Assembly (NCBI GenBank): GCA_910577665.1 | Contig: CAJTOJ010000002.1 | Span: 141,948 to 205,947, forward strand | DNA from: an uncultured Acetatifactor sp. | GTDB taxonomy: Bacteria; Bacillota; Clostridia; Lachnospirales; Lachnospiraceae | Length of the DNA stretch: 64,000 nucleotides | Direction: 5' to 3' | Shown: piece after piece, positions 9,783 through 17,872 of the stretch | How the letters are laid out: every line of letters starts with the position of its first letter | Numbering within the stretch: the stretch's first letter is position 1 | Position numbers and translations under genes: made by a program | The notes under the pieces: generated by a model | What the model saw: only the letters and a program-made list of their open reading frames with translations | The model's database searches: none | What the model was told of the DNA's origin: nothing

Positions 9783-10970
9783 TCAGGCTTTCTGTCTATT
9801 TCCCAGAGCCTCTTCCATTCTCCCCAGGGCCTGCTCCAGGGTTTTTCTGGGGCATCCCATATTCAAGCGGGCAAATCCGTCACCGCCTGTCCCGAACATT
9901 CTTCCGTCATTGAGCCACAATCCGGCCTTCTGTACCAGCCATTCCTCCAGGGCATCTCCCTCCAGGCCGGACTTTCTGAAGTCCAGCCACAAAAGATAAG
10001 TTCCCTCCGGCTCTACCAGACGGATTCCCGGCAGACGCTGCTCCACATATCCCCGCACATAATCCAGGTTCCCCTTCAGATATACCAGCAGCTCCTCCAG
10101 CCACTGCCTTCCATACCGGTAAGCGCTCTCCCCGGCCACCAGACCCATCCGGTTGATCTCCCCGGCCCCTGTCTTCTCCATCTCCTGCCGGAATGCTTCC
10201 CGCATAGAGGCATTGGGAATGAAAATATTGGATACCTGTAGTCCCGCAATGTTGAAAGTCTTGCTGGGCGCCGTACAAGTCATGGTATTCTGTGCAAAAC
10301 ACTCCTCCAGCCCGGCCAGGGCCACATGCTCATGACCGGGGAAAATAAAGTCATGGTGGATCTCGTCACTGACAATCTTCACCCCATATCTCATGCAGAT
10401 CTCCCCCAGGCGTCCAAGTTCCTCCCTGGTCCAGACCCGCCCTACCGGATTATGGGGGCTGCAGAGAACAAACAGCTTCACCTTACATTCCCTGATCTGC
10501 TGCTCCATCTTCCCAAAATCCATACCATATCTGCCATTCTCCCAGACCAGGGTATTATCCACCAGTCTCCTGCCATTGGCTTTTATCACATGGCTGAACG
10601 GGTGATATACCGGATTCTGGATCATGACACCATCGCCTTCCTGCGTAAAAGCTCTCACAGCCATGGCAATGGCAAACACAATCCCCGGCGACTTCACCAG
10701 CCATTCCTTCTTCACATCCCAGTTGTGATGGGTAAACATCCAGTCATGTACTGCCTGGAAATAAGATTCCCCGCAATCACTGTACCCAAAGATCCCATGT
10801 GTGGCTGCCTCTACCAGGCTCTCCACCACTTCCGCCGGAACAGCAAAGTCCATATCCGCCACCCACAGCGGCAGCACACTGTCAGGCATGCCGTGTTCTG
10901 CCATAAAATCATATTTTATGCAGTTTGTTCCCCGCCTGTCTATGATCTGATCAAAATCGTATCTTCCCAT
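9783..10970 (-). CDS. patB: MalY/PatB family C-S lyase (cystathionine beta-lyase), PLP enzyme
   Basis: 395 aa, a normal length for this fold-type I aminotransferase-like family. It starts MGRYDFDQIIDRRGTN, preceded by ACAGGAAAA. The PLP-binding region SDEIHHDF and the Schiff-base lysine context CTAPSKTFNIAG (near residue 237) are intact, and the C-terminus GDGFARLNMGCPR is typical. Expected reaction: cystathionine to homocysteine, pyruvate and ammonia; some members act on other beta-C-S compounds. It sits just downstream of metA, which makes a methionine-related role likely. Confidence 0.9.
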   Translation of the reverse strand: MGRYDFDQIIDRRGTNCIKYDFMAEHGMPDSVLPLWVADMDFAVPAEVVESLVEAATHGIFGYSDCGESYFQAVHDWMFTHHNWDVKKEWLVKSPGIVFAIAMAVRAFTQEGDGVMIQNPVYHPFSHVIKANGRRLVDNTLVWENGRYGMDFGKMEQQIRECKVKLFVLCSPHNPVGRVWTREELGRLGEICMRYGVKIVSDEIHHDFIFPGHEHVALAGLEECFAQNTMTCTAPSKTFNIAGLQVSNIFIPNASMREAFRQEMEKTGAGEINRMGLVAGESAYRYGRQWLEELLVYLKGNLDYVRGYVEQRLPGIRLVEPEGTYLLWLDFRKSGLEGDALEEWLVQKAGLWLNDGRMFGTGGDGFARLNMGCPRKTLEQALGRMEEALGNRQKA

Positions 10971-11070
10971 TCTATTTTCCTGTTTATCCCTTCTGTCCTG
11001 TTATGCAGACCAGAACCTTTCCCACATATTCTTCAGAATATCCTATGACTTCCGGAATCTTTCCACCTTG

Positions 11071-11976
11071 TCACAGCTCATACGGTGTCATCTGATACAC
11101 ATAATAATTAAGCCAGTTGGTATAGAGGTTGTTGCTGTGGGAGCGCCACTGGAGCAGGGGACGCGCCTCGGGATCATCCTGCGGGTAATAGTTCTGCGGA
11201 ATGTTCACAGCAAGCCCTCTGTCCATATCCCGGTGATATTCATTGTTCAAAGTATATCTGTCATATTCCGGATGGCCGGTGACAAATATCTTCTTTCCAG
11301 CCTGGGCGATGGCCAGATATACGCCAGCCTCCTGGGACTCTGCCAGTACCGTCAGTTCCCCGCAGGCGTGGATGGACTCTGCCGGCGTCTCCGTATGTCG
11401 GCTGTGCGGTGCCAGGAAAATATCATCGAATCCCCGTACCAGCGGGATCTTCCGGTTGGATACCCGATGCTCATAGACTCCGGATAATTTCTGTGGCAGC
11501 TGGCGCTTATTGATTCCATAATAATGGTAAAATCCCGCCTGGGCCGCCCAGCAGATATGCAGGGTGGAAGTCACATGTCCCTCCGCCCAGTCCAGGATCT
11601 CGCACATCTCCTGCCAGTAGTCCACCTGTTCAAAGGTAATGTCCTCCACCGGGGCACCTGTGACGATCATCCCGTCAAACCTTCTATCCCGGACCTCCTC
11701 CAGGGTGGTATAGAATTTGTTCAAATGGCTGGCTGAGGTGTTCATGGAAATATGGCTCTTCACATTCATGAAGGTCACATCCACCTGCAGGGGTGTATTG
11801 GACAAGGCCCTGAGAAGCTGTAGCTCTGTGTCCTGTTTGATTGGCATATTGTTGAGAATCAGCACCTGCAGGGGACGGATATCCTGGTGTACCGCCCTGG
11901 TCTCATCCATCACAAATATGTTTTCATTCTCCAGTATCTCTTTTGCAGGCAGATCACTCTGTGTTTTGATAGGCAT
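11071..11976 (-). CDS. metAA: Homoserine O-acetyltransferase (MetA family)
   Basis: 301 aa from ATG 11976, preceded by AAGGAGGG; an upstream in-frame start at 12009 lacks the family N-terminus. Catalytic residues fall at family positions: Cys142 (STLHICWAA), His235 and Glu237 (TGHPEYD). Residue 111 is Glu (TGAPVE), which in characterised MetA enzymes goes with acetyl-CoA use, whereas Gly goes with succinyl-CoA. So O-acetylhomoserine is the expected product despite the historical name HTS. First committed step of methionine synthesis; followed by the PatB-like lyase gene. Confidence 0.92.
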   Translation of the reverse strand: MPIKTQSDLPAKEILENENIFVMDETRAVHQDIRPLQVLILNNMPIKQDTELQLLRALSNTPLQVDVTFMNVKSHISMNTSASHLNKFYTTLEEVRDRRFDGMIVTGAPVEDITFEQVDYWQEMCEILDWAEGHVTSTLHICWAAQAGFYHYYGINKRQLPQKLSGVYEHRVSNRKIPLVRGFDDIFLAPHSRHTETPAESIHACGELTVLAESQEAGVYLAIAQAGKKIFVTGHPEYDRYTLNNEYHRDMDRGLAVNIPQNYYPQDDPEARPLLQWRSHSNNLYTNWLNYYVYQMTPYEL

Positions 11977-12072
11977 ATGCTTGCCCTCCTTATATGCTCT
12001 CGAATCCATAGAAATTCTCCATCCCTCTTTCGATTGATATATGGAACCTGTTTACAAAGGCATGTGTATTTT

Positions 12073-14043
12073 CTATGATTGCCGGATATCATACCGTTCC
12101 AGAAAGTCCTCCTCAGACAGTATGGGCACTTCTAGTTCCCTGGCCTTTTTGTTCTTGGAGGAGGTGGAAGTGATATCGTTATTGATCAGGCAGGTGGTCT
12201 TACCCGTCACGCTTCCTGTAACCTTGCCCCCCTTCTGCTCAATGAGCTCCTTCAGATCACTCCTGCTTGCAAAATGGGCCAGGCTGCCTGTAATCACAAA
12301 ACTCATACCAGCCAGGGTCTGGCTTCCCTCCTGGATCCTGGGCACCTCGATCTCAAGCTCCTGTGTCAGTCTGTGCAGTCTTTCCAGGTTCCCCTGGTCA
12401 TGCATGTATGCCACAAATGCCGTGGCAATGACCTCCCCCACCCCCTCAATGGCACTTAAGGTCTCCACATCCGCACCCTCAAGCTGCGCCAGGTCATAGT
12501 TAAAATGCCTACAGAGCATCTTGGCATTGGCTACACCAATATTGGCTATTCCCAGAGCATAAACCACCCGGGGCAGGGTGGTCTTCCTGGCCATGTCTAT
12601 ACCATCCTGCAGCTTCTGATAGGACTTCTCACCAAAGCCCTCCATCTCCAGGATCTCTTCCTTATATCTGTCCAGGTGGAACAGATCCACGTATTCCCGG
12701 ATAAATCCCCGGTCCACCAGCTTCTCTAAAGTAGCCTCTGAAAGTCCTTCTATGTTCATGGCATCCCGGCTCACAAACAGCGTGAACGATTTGATGCGCT
12801 TTGCCGCACAGGCCTCGTTGGTACAATACAGGGACTGGACCTCATTCACCTGCCGGATCTGGGTGGGACTGCCACACACCGGGCACACCGATGGGATTTC
12901 CAGGGTATCACTGGATGTAAGGTTCTCCGCAATCTGGGGGATGATCATATTCGCCTTGTACACCGTAATCCGGTCCCCGATTCCCAGCTTCAGCCCCCGC
13001 AGGATGCTGATATTGTGCACGGAGGCGCGGCTCACCGTAGTGCCCTCCAGTTCCACCGGCTCAAAGATAGCCACCGGATTGATCAGACCTGTGCGGCTGG
13101 CGCTCCACTCTACCTCCTTCAGAGTGGTCTCCCGCAACTCATCTGCCCACTTAAAGGCGATGGAATGTCTGGGGAACTTTGCCGTCCTGCCCAGGGACTG
13201 TCCGTAGGCAATGTCATCATAGGTCAGCACCAGTCCGTCCGAGGGGACATCATATGTTGGTATCTTCCCCTCAAACCGTTCCACAGCTTCCAATATGGTC
13301 TCTTCCGTCACCAGTTCATGCTCCACCACCTGGAAGCCCTGGCCTGCAAGGAAGGCCAGCTGCCCCATCCGGGAATTGTCTGCATCCATGTCTTCTCCCG
13401 ATTCCAGGGAAAACGCATAGAACCGTACCCCCCGCCCGGCAGTGATCTCATTGTTCAGCTGCCGCACAGAACCGCTGCAAAGATTCCTGGGATTCTTGTA
13501 CCGGCTCTCCACGTCCTCGATCTGGCTGTTAATGCGCTGGAAGTCAGAATAGGTGATCACAGCCTCCCCCCGCAGGACCAGCTGTCCTTTGTAGGGAATG
13601 GACAGCGGGATATTGCGGAATGTGCGTGCATTGTTGGTGACCACTTCCCCGATCTCGCCATTCCCCCGGGTAACGGCTTTCGTAAGCTTCCCCTGTTGAT
13701 AAGTAAGCACAATGGTCAGACCATCCAGCTTCCAGCTTAAGACCCCCTGATGCCCCTGAAGCCAGGCCTGTAGTTCCACACGATCCTTGGTCTTGTCCAG
13801 AGACAGCTGGGCACTCTCATGGCGCTCCTTGGGCAGTTCCTCCACAGCCTCATAGCCCACTTTCACCGTGGGACTATCCGTAAATATCACCCCTGTCTCC
13901 TGCTCCAGCGCCTGTAATTCCTCATATCGCGCATCATATTCCCGGTTGCTCATGATCTCCCGGTCCTGGGCATAATAAGCTTTTGATGCCTCCCGCAAAA
14001 GATCCACCAGATACTGCATCCGTTCCAGCTTGTCGTGTTGCAT
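12073..14043 (-). CDS. ligA: NAD-dependent DNA ligase LigA
   Basis: 656 aa. The order is domain Ia (YDARYEEL), nucleotidyltransferase with adenylation lysine K105 in WKLDG, OB fold, a four-cysteine zinc finger (CPVC...CTNEAC), helix-hairpin-helix repeats (AIEGVGEVIA) and a C-terminal BRCT domain (AGMSFVITGSL). Seals nicks in replication and repair, using NAD. Begins 4 nt after the stop of the pseudouridine synthase gene, so probably translationally linked to it. Nothing unusual. Confidence 0.95.
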   Translation of the reverse strand: MQHDKLERMQYLVDLLREASKAYYAQDREIMSNREYDARYEELQALEQETGVIFTDSPTVKVGYEAVEELPKERHESAQLSLDKTKDRVELQAWLQGHQGVLSWKLDGLTIVLTYQQGKLTKAVTRGNGEIGEVVTNNARTFRNIPLSIPYKGQLVLRGEAVITYSDFQRINSQIEDVESRYKNPRNLCSGSVRQLNNEITAGRGVRFYAFSLESGEDMDADNSRMGQLAFLAGQGFQVVEHELVTEETILEAVERFEGKIPTYDVPSDGLVLTYDDIAYGQSLGRTAKFPRHSIAFKWADELRETTLKEVEWSASRTGLINPVAIFEPVELEGTTVSRASVHNISILRGLKLGIGDRITVYKANMIIPQIAENLTSSDTLEIPSVCPVCGSPTQIRQVNEVQSLYCTNEACAAKRIKSFTLFVSRDAMNIEGLSEATLEKLVDRGFIREYVDLFHLDRYKEEILEMEGFGEKSYQKLQDGIDMARKTTLPRVVYALGIANIGVANAKMLCRHFNYDLAQLEGADVETLSAIEGVGEVIATAFVAYMHDQGNLERLHRLTQELEIEVPRIQEGSQTLAGMSFVITGSLAHFASRSDLKELIEQKGGKVTGSVTGKTTCLINNDITSTSSKNKKARELEVPILSEEDFLERYDIRQS

Positions 14044-14046
14044 CCC

Positions 14047-14799
14047 CTATCCACCTTTCCTGCATTCTTCCTCTATTCTACTGCCTGTGGAAATCCCACA
14101 GGCCCGGCGGAGCCGTTCAATGTCCGGCTCTTCCAGTTCGTAATATTCTCCTGGCTTCAGATTCCTCAGCCCGACCTGCATGACCCGGATACGCTTCAAA
14201 GCCACTGTCTCATAGCCAAAATGGGCACACATTCGCCTGATCTGACGGTTCAGTCCCTGGGTCAGCACCATCCGGAACGTATATTTCCCCAACCTCTCCA
14301 CGCGGCATTTCCTGGTGGTCTGGTCCAACTCCTTCAGATAGACGCCCTCCCCCATCTGCCGGATAAAAGCTTCTGTCACTTCCCTGTCCACTTTCACCAG
14401 GTATTCTTTCTCATGCCCGTTCTCCCCGCGCATCATGGCCTGGATCAAGTCCCCGTCATTGGAAAGCAGCAGAAGCCCCTCCGATTCCTTGTCCAGCCGT
14501 CCGGCATAGGTCACCCGGACAGGATAGTGTACCAGATCTGTGATTTTTCGTTCCGCATGGGAATCCCGCTCCGTACAGGTGACACCCACCGGTTTATAAA
14601 AGGCCAGAACCACCGTTCTATCTGGTGCCTTTAAGGGCCTGCCTGATACAGTGACCCTGTCACCTTCCCCTATGGACTGTCCCGGGGACGGTACCTTGCC
14701 GTTGACCAGAATCTTCCCTTCCGCAACCAGCCTGTCAGCGTCCCTTCTGGAGCAGACACCGCACCTGGCCAGATATTTATTGATCCTCATCTGTTCCAT
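14047..14799 (-). CDS. rluF: 23S rRNA pseudouridine synthase, RluF/RluB type
   Basis: 250 aa. An N-terminal S4 RNA-binding domain (MRINKYLARCGVCSRRDAD) precedes the catalytic domain with the active Asp near residue 103 (AGRLDKESEGLLLLSNDGD) and the motif GLNRQIRRMC. It modifies uridine in rRNA; which uridine cannot be told from sequence alone, so the symbol is tentative. The start overlaps the end of rnhA by 23 nt; ATG at 14799 or 14790 are both possible. Confidence 0.85.
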   Translation of the reverse strand: MEQMRINKYLARCGVCSRRDADRLVAEGKILVNGKVPSPGQSIGEGDRVTVSGRPLKAPDRTVVLAFYKPVGVTCTERDSHAERKITDLVHYPVRVTYAGRLDKESEGLLLLSNDGDLIQAMMRGENGHEKEYLVKVDREVTEAFIRQMGEGVYLKELDQTTRKCRVERLGKYTFRMVLTQGLNRQIRRMCAHFGYETVALKRIRVMQVGLRNLKPGEYYELEEPDIERLRRACGISTGSRIEEECRKGG

Positions 14800-15451
14800 G
14801 ATATTCTTCCATATCCTCCAGGTTCCTCACCCTGGGAACCCCGTTTCCCTGCACCAGTCCCGCCTTGGCCAGCCTGTCCGCCAATTCATTATAATACACA
14901 TTGGTGTGGGCGGCAACCTTTGTAAAACACAAATTCAGGCTCTTTCCCCACTCCTGCATGGCCAGCGCATATTTCCTGGTCAGATCTGTCTTCGAACGCC
15001 AGGCCCCAGTAACCCATTTCTCGATTCCCTCATAGTCATACCGGATCTCCAGGCTTTTGTACCCGCTTGCCATAGCACATTTTACCGCATACATGGCACC
15101 CAGCATCTCCCCGGTCACATTTCGCAGCTTCAGCGACTCCGGATTGTCCCCGTTCCCATATGCCGTATAGATACGTCCGTCCGGCCGCAGGAAAACGCAG
15201 CCAAAAGCATACTTCCTCAAGGAATGGTCATAGCTCCCGTCCACATAGGCCAGCAGCTGCCCCTCTTCGCCTTCTCCCCCGCCTTGCGCACAGATATTCT
15301 CCCCTAAATAGGCCCTGGCCTCCTCCCGGGTAGGAAATCCCTTATACTGCGCTTGCGGATAGCCGTCCACAGCAGCCCTGCATGCCTCCCAGCTTTCCCA
15401 TATTCCTGTAGATCTACCTTGTTTTACCGCATAATATTTCTTCGCTGCCAT
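14777..15451 (-). CDS. rnhA: Ribonuclease HI with N-terminal viroplasmin (Cauli_VI) domain
   Basis: 224 aa. The N-terminal about 45 residues (KKYYAVKQGRSTGIW, FPTREEARAYL) form the viroplasmin-like RNA:DNA-hybrid-binding domain also found in eukaryotic RNase H1. The catalytic domain has the four acids in AYVDGSY, EMLGAMYAV, RYDYEG and NELADRLAK. Degrades RNA in RNA:DNA hybrids. First gene of a likely rnhA-rluF-ligA-metA-patB transcript with its own promoter. Confidence 0.92.
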   Translation of the reverse strand: MAAKKYYAVKQGRSTGIWESWEACRAAVDGYPQAQYKGFPTREEARAYLGENICAQGGGEGEEGQLLAYVDGSYDHSLRKYAFGCVFLRPDGRIYTAYGNGDNPESLKLRNVTGEMLGAMYAVKCAMASGYKSLEIRYDYEGIEKWVTGAWRSKTDLTRKYALAMQEWGKSLNLCFTKVAAHTNVYYNELADRLAKAGLVQGNGVPRVRNLEDMEEYHGTDEDQ

Positions 15452-15503
15452 ACCTGCCCTCTATTGCTGATTTTTGTTTTCAGGGTTGGATTTTCTGAAA
15501 GTG

Positions 15504-15542
15504 GATTAGATTCTTTCTCTGGATCAAAGAGACAATCTAATC
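15504..15542. repeat. Inverted repeat overlapping the rnhA -10 box
   Basis: GATTAGATT (15504-15512) is mirrored by AATCTAATC (15534-15542), with an inner TCTCT/AGAGA pair. It overlaps the -10 element and start point of the rnhA promoter. It may be a repressor operator or a hairpin at the 5' end of the mRNA. Confidence 0.55.
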
Positions 15543-15568
15543 ATATATACATTCCATACCCTTGTCAA
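15540..15568 (-). promoter_or_regulatory. Promoter of the rnhA operon
   Basis: On the minus strand, TTGACA (15568-15563), a 17-nt spacer and TATGAT (15545-15540). The start point falls near 15533, inside the inverted repeat, about 80 nt ahead of the rnhA ATG. Confidence 0.7.
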
Positions 15569-15576
15569 GAAATTTG

Positions 15577-15599
15577 TCTCGGGTTCGCCACGCAAAAAT
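15577..15599 (-). repeat. Partial copy of repeat family 1 (GCGTGRCRAACCCGAGAC box)
   Basis: On the minus strand TTTTTGCGTGGCGAACCCGA continues the tail of the gdhA terminator. It matches the box in the full copies at 25,681 (GCGTGACAAACCCGAGAC) and 63,859, with two substitutions. Only this box is present here. Confidence 0.5.
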
Positions 15600-15620
15600 C
15601 CCGGAGCACTGCTCCGGGAT
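15594..15620 (-). terminator. Intrinsic terminator of gdhA
   Basis: On the minus strand, TCCCGGAGCA and TGCTCCGGGA form a near-perfect hairpin followed by TTTTT. It lies about 60 bp after the gdhA stop codon. Confidence 0.85.
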
Positions 15621-15678
15621 CCCTTTTCCAGCCTGCTGCGAGGGTCAGAGCCGGACAAGTCAGAAACATAAAAACATC

Positions 15679-17019
15679 CTACACCACACCCTGGGCCGTC
15701 ATAGCCTCTGCAACCTTCAAAAAACCTGCAATATTGGCACCTGCCACATAGTTGCCCTCACAGCCGAACTTCTTCGCTGCCTCATCCAGGTTGTGGAAAA
15801 TATTCACCATAATGCCCTGGAGTCTGGCATCTACCTCCTCAAAGGTCCAGCTCAGTCTCTCGCTGTTCTGGCTCATCTCCAGCGCCGAAGTGGCCACACC
15901 GCCTGCATTGGCGGCTTTGCCAGGGCAGAACAGCACCCCGTTTGCCTGGAAATATTCCGTGGCCTCCATTGTGGTAGGCATATTGGCTCCCTCTGCCACT
16001 GCGAAGCAGCCATTTGCCACCAGCGCCCTTGCATCCTCCAGATCCAGTTCGTTCTGGGTGGCACAGGGCAAGGCAATGTCACATTTCACAGACCACACTT
16101 TAGAGCTGCCTGCCTCATGATACTGGGCACCGGGCCTGGCCTGCACATATTCTGTCAGCCTGCCGCGCTTCACTTCCTTGATCTCCTTGAGCAGGGCCAC
16201 ATCAATGCCTTCCGGATCATAGACCCAGCCAGTGGAGTCAGAACAGGTCACAGGCTTCCCGCCAAGCTGCCATGCCTTCTGGATGGCGTAGATAGCAACA
16301 TTTCCGGCACCGGATATGACAATGGTCTTGTCCTTGATGTCCTTGCCATTGCATTTTAGCATTTCTGCCGTCAGATACAGCAGACCATAACCCGTTGCCT
16401 CTGTCCTGGCCAGGGAGCCGCCGTAGCTCAATCCCTTGCCTGTGAGAACCCCCTCATAGAGACCGGTAAGACGCTTATACTGGCCGTACATATAGCCGAT
16501 CTCCCTGGCTCCGGTACCAATATCCCCTGCCGGTACATCTGTATCTGCACCAATGTATTTGTACAACTCTGTGATAAAGCTCTGGCAGAAAGCCATCACT
16601 TCCCGGTCCGACTTGCCCTTGGGGTCAAAATCGGAACCACCCTTGCCGCCACCGATTGGCAGACCTGTCAAGGAATTCTTGAAAATCTGCTCAAATCCCA
16701 GGAATTTGATGATTCCCAGGTTCACAGAAGGATGCAGCCGCAGCCCTCCTTTGTAGGGTCCAATGGCAGAGTTAAACTGCACGCGGAATCCATTGTTCAC
16801 CTGTACCTGTCCCTTGTCATCCACCCAGGGAACCCTGAACAGAAGCTGCCTCTCCGGCGTCACGATTCTCTCCAGCAGGGCGTCCTTGCGGTACTTCTCC
16901 TCATTGGCCTCAATCACCACCCGCAGGGATTCCAGGACTTCCTTTACCGCCTGGTGGAACTCGGGCTGGGCCGGATTCTTGGCTACTACCAGATCATACA
17001 CCTCATCAACATATGACAT
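15679..17019 (-). CDS. gdhA: NADP-type glutamate dehydrogenase
   Basis: 446 aa, preceded by GGAGG. The family signature with substrate lysines is intact (LPIGGGKGGSDFDPKGKS), followed by a Rossmann domain (VISGAGNVAIYA). The length and motifs match hexameric anaerobe/enterobacterial GdhA, which aminates 2-oxoglutarate. Monocistronic: own promoter, a hairpin in the leader and its own terminator. Confidence 0.95.
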   Translation of the reverse strand: MSYVDEVYDLVVAKNPAQPEFHQAVKEVLESLRVVIEANEEKYRKDALLERIVTPERQLLFRVPWVDDKGQVQVNNGFRVQFNSAIGPYKGGLRLHPSVNLGIIKFLGFEQIFKNSLTGLPIGGGKGGSDFDPKGKSDREVMAFCQSFITELYKYIGADTDVPAGDIGTGAREIGYMYGQYKRLTGLYEGVLTGKGLSYGGSLARTEATGYGLLYLTAEMLKCNGKDIKDKTIVISGAGNVAIYAIQKAWQLGGKPVTCSDSTGWVYDPEGIDVALLKEIKEVKRGRLTEYVQARPGAQYHEAGSSKVWSVKCDIALPCATQNELDLEDARALVANGCFAVAEGANMPTTMEATEYFQANGVLFCPGKAANAGGVATSALEMSQNSERLSWTFEEVDARLQGIMVNIFHNLDEAAKKFGCEGNYVAGANIAGFLKVAEAMTAQGVV

Positions 17020-17063
17020 CTTCTCATCCTCCTTTATAACCGTTTTCCTGGCTCTTCACATGG

Positions 17064-17098
17064 AAAAAGGCATGGAAGCCACTGTTCCACGCCTTTTT
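17064..17098 (-). promoter_or_regulatory. Terminator-like hairpin in the gdhA leader
   Basis: The minus-strand transcript folds GGCGTGGAA against TTCCATGCC, flanked by A5 and T5. It lies between the promoter and the gdhA ribosome site, about 45 nt before the ATG. It resembles an intrinsic terminator, so it may attenuate gdhA or stabilise the mRNA 5' end. Only about 15-20 nt precede it, too little for a known aptamer. Confidence 0.6.
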
Positions 17099-17121
17099 GG
17101 CACCAGTATTGTCCACAAAAT

Positions 17122-17150
17122 ATTATAACCTGTGGTTTTCCATTTCTCAA
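17122..17150 (-). promoter_or_regulatory. gdhA promoter
   Basis: On the minus strand, TTGAGA (17150-17145), a 17-nt spacer and a perfect TATAAT (17127-17122). The transcript start is expected near 17115, giving a leader of about 95 nt. Confidence 0.75.
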
Positions 17151-17250
17151 CACACTTTATCTCACTAAACTGTAAAAGTTTTGCGGTATTTTTTAGACAG
17201 ATTGCACAAGATATCTATTCCCCATTGTGCATTCTGCACGGCTGTCTTCC

Positions 17251-17296
17251 AAAATTATGTCCCTTGCTATAAAAATAGCGTAAGGACATAATTTAT
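17251..17296. terminator. Long inverted repeat, probable terminator after the 143-aa protein gene
   Basis: AATTATGTCC (17253-17262) pairs with GGACATAATT (17284-17293); an inner GCTAT/ATAGC pair and an A-rich loop complete the hairpin. It lies just downstream of the helical protein gene. The rest of 17,151-17,250 shows no gene. Confidence 0.65.
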
Positions 17297-17321
17297 GCCC
17301 GGAAAAGTCTCTCACACAGAC

Positions 17322-17753
17322 CTACAGATAATGCTTCAGCCTCTCCACGTTTTTCTCCTCAAAATCAATCAGCTCCCTGGCCAGGCCAAGAGGCTTGTCC
17401 CCGGCATCCTGGTGGTGTTTCAATACCTTCTCCATCTCCAGGATCCCATTGGTGCTGCCCTTGATCATCATCTCCGCAATATGGCTGGTGCTGGTATTGA
17501 GCATGGTGTTATAATGAATCCCGGTCCGCAGCATCACATCTGCCAGGGCACTGCCCTGGTAACTTTCCGCTTTGGCCTCCACCAGTTGTTTCGATGCCTC
17601 ATTATGCAGCTCCGAATATTTCAATGACTGCCGGGCAATCTGGATTGCCAGGGCATCATCATGCACCTTGTCAGAGATGGTATCTATGGCTTTCATTGCC
17701 ATCTCTGTATTCCTCTGAATCTCCCTGTATACTGCTGCCTCATGTGGTTTCAT
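17322..17753 (-). CDS. All-helical protein of unknown function (143 aa)
   Basis: Start at ATG 17753, with AGTAGGAG 8 nt upstream; the frame continues to 17939 but only through the preceding terminator. It starts MKPHEAAVYREIQRN and is predicted nearly all alpha-helical, with spaced E, H and D residues (KVHDDALAIQIARQSLKYSELHNEA) resembling a helical bundle. Family not recognised and no metal site can be claimed. No transmembrane segment, so probably cytoplasmic. Monocistronic. Confidence 0.7.
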   Translation of the reverse strand: MKPHEAAVYREIQRNTEMAMKAIDTISDKVHDDALAIQIARQSLKYSELHNEASKQLVEAKAESYQGSALADVMLRTGIHYNTMLNTSTSHIAEMMIKGSTNGILEMEKVLKHHQDAGDKPLGLARELIDFEEKNVERLKHYL

Positions 17754-17800
17754 ACGTTTTCTCCTACTACGAAATTCGTGCTGCCTTTCACCCGGACATA

Positions 17801-17843
17801 AAAAAGGCAGCCCCTTACAGTTTCTCCTGTAAAAGGCTGTCCA
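17801..17843 (-). terminator. Intrinsic terminator of the SH3-protein gene
   Basis: On the minus strand, CAGCCTTTTACAG pairs imperfectly with CTGTAAGGGGCTG and is followed by a run of six T. It separates the SH3 gene from the helical protein gene downstream. Confidence 0.75.
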
Positions 17844-17872
17844 ATTTCCATCAGAATATACATTAAGGTTCC

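Noticed and set aside
14777..15451. Viroplasmin domain as a sign of viral origin
   Set aside because: This domain is a normal part of many bacterial and eukaryotic RNase H enzymes.
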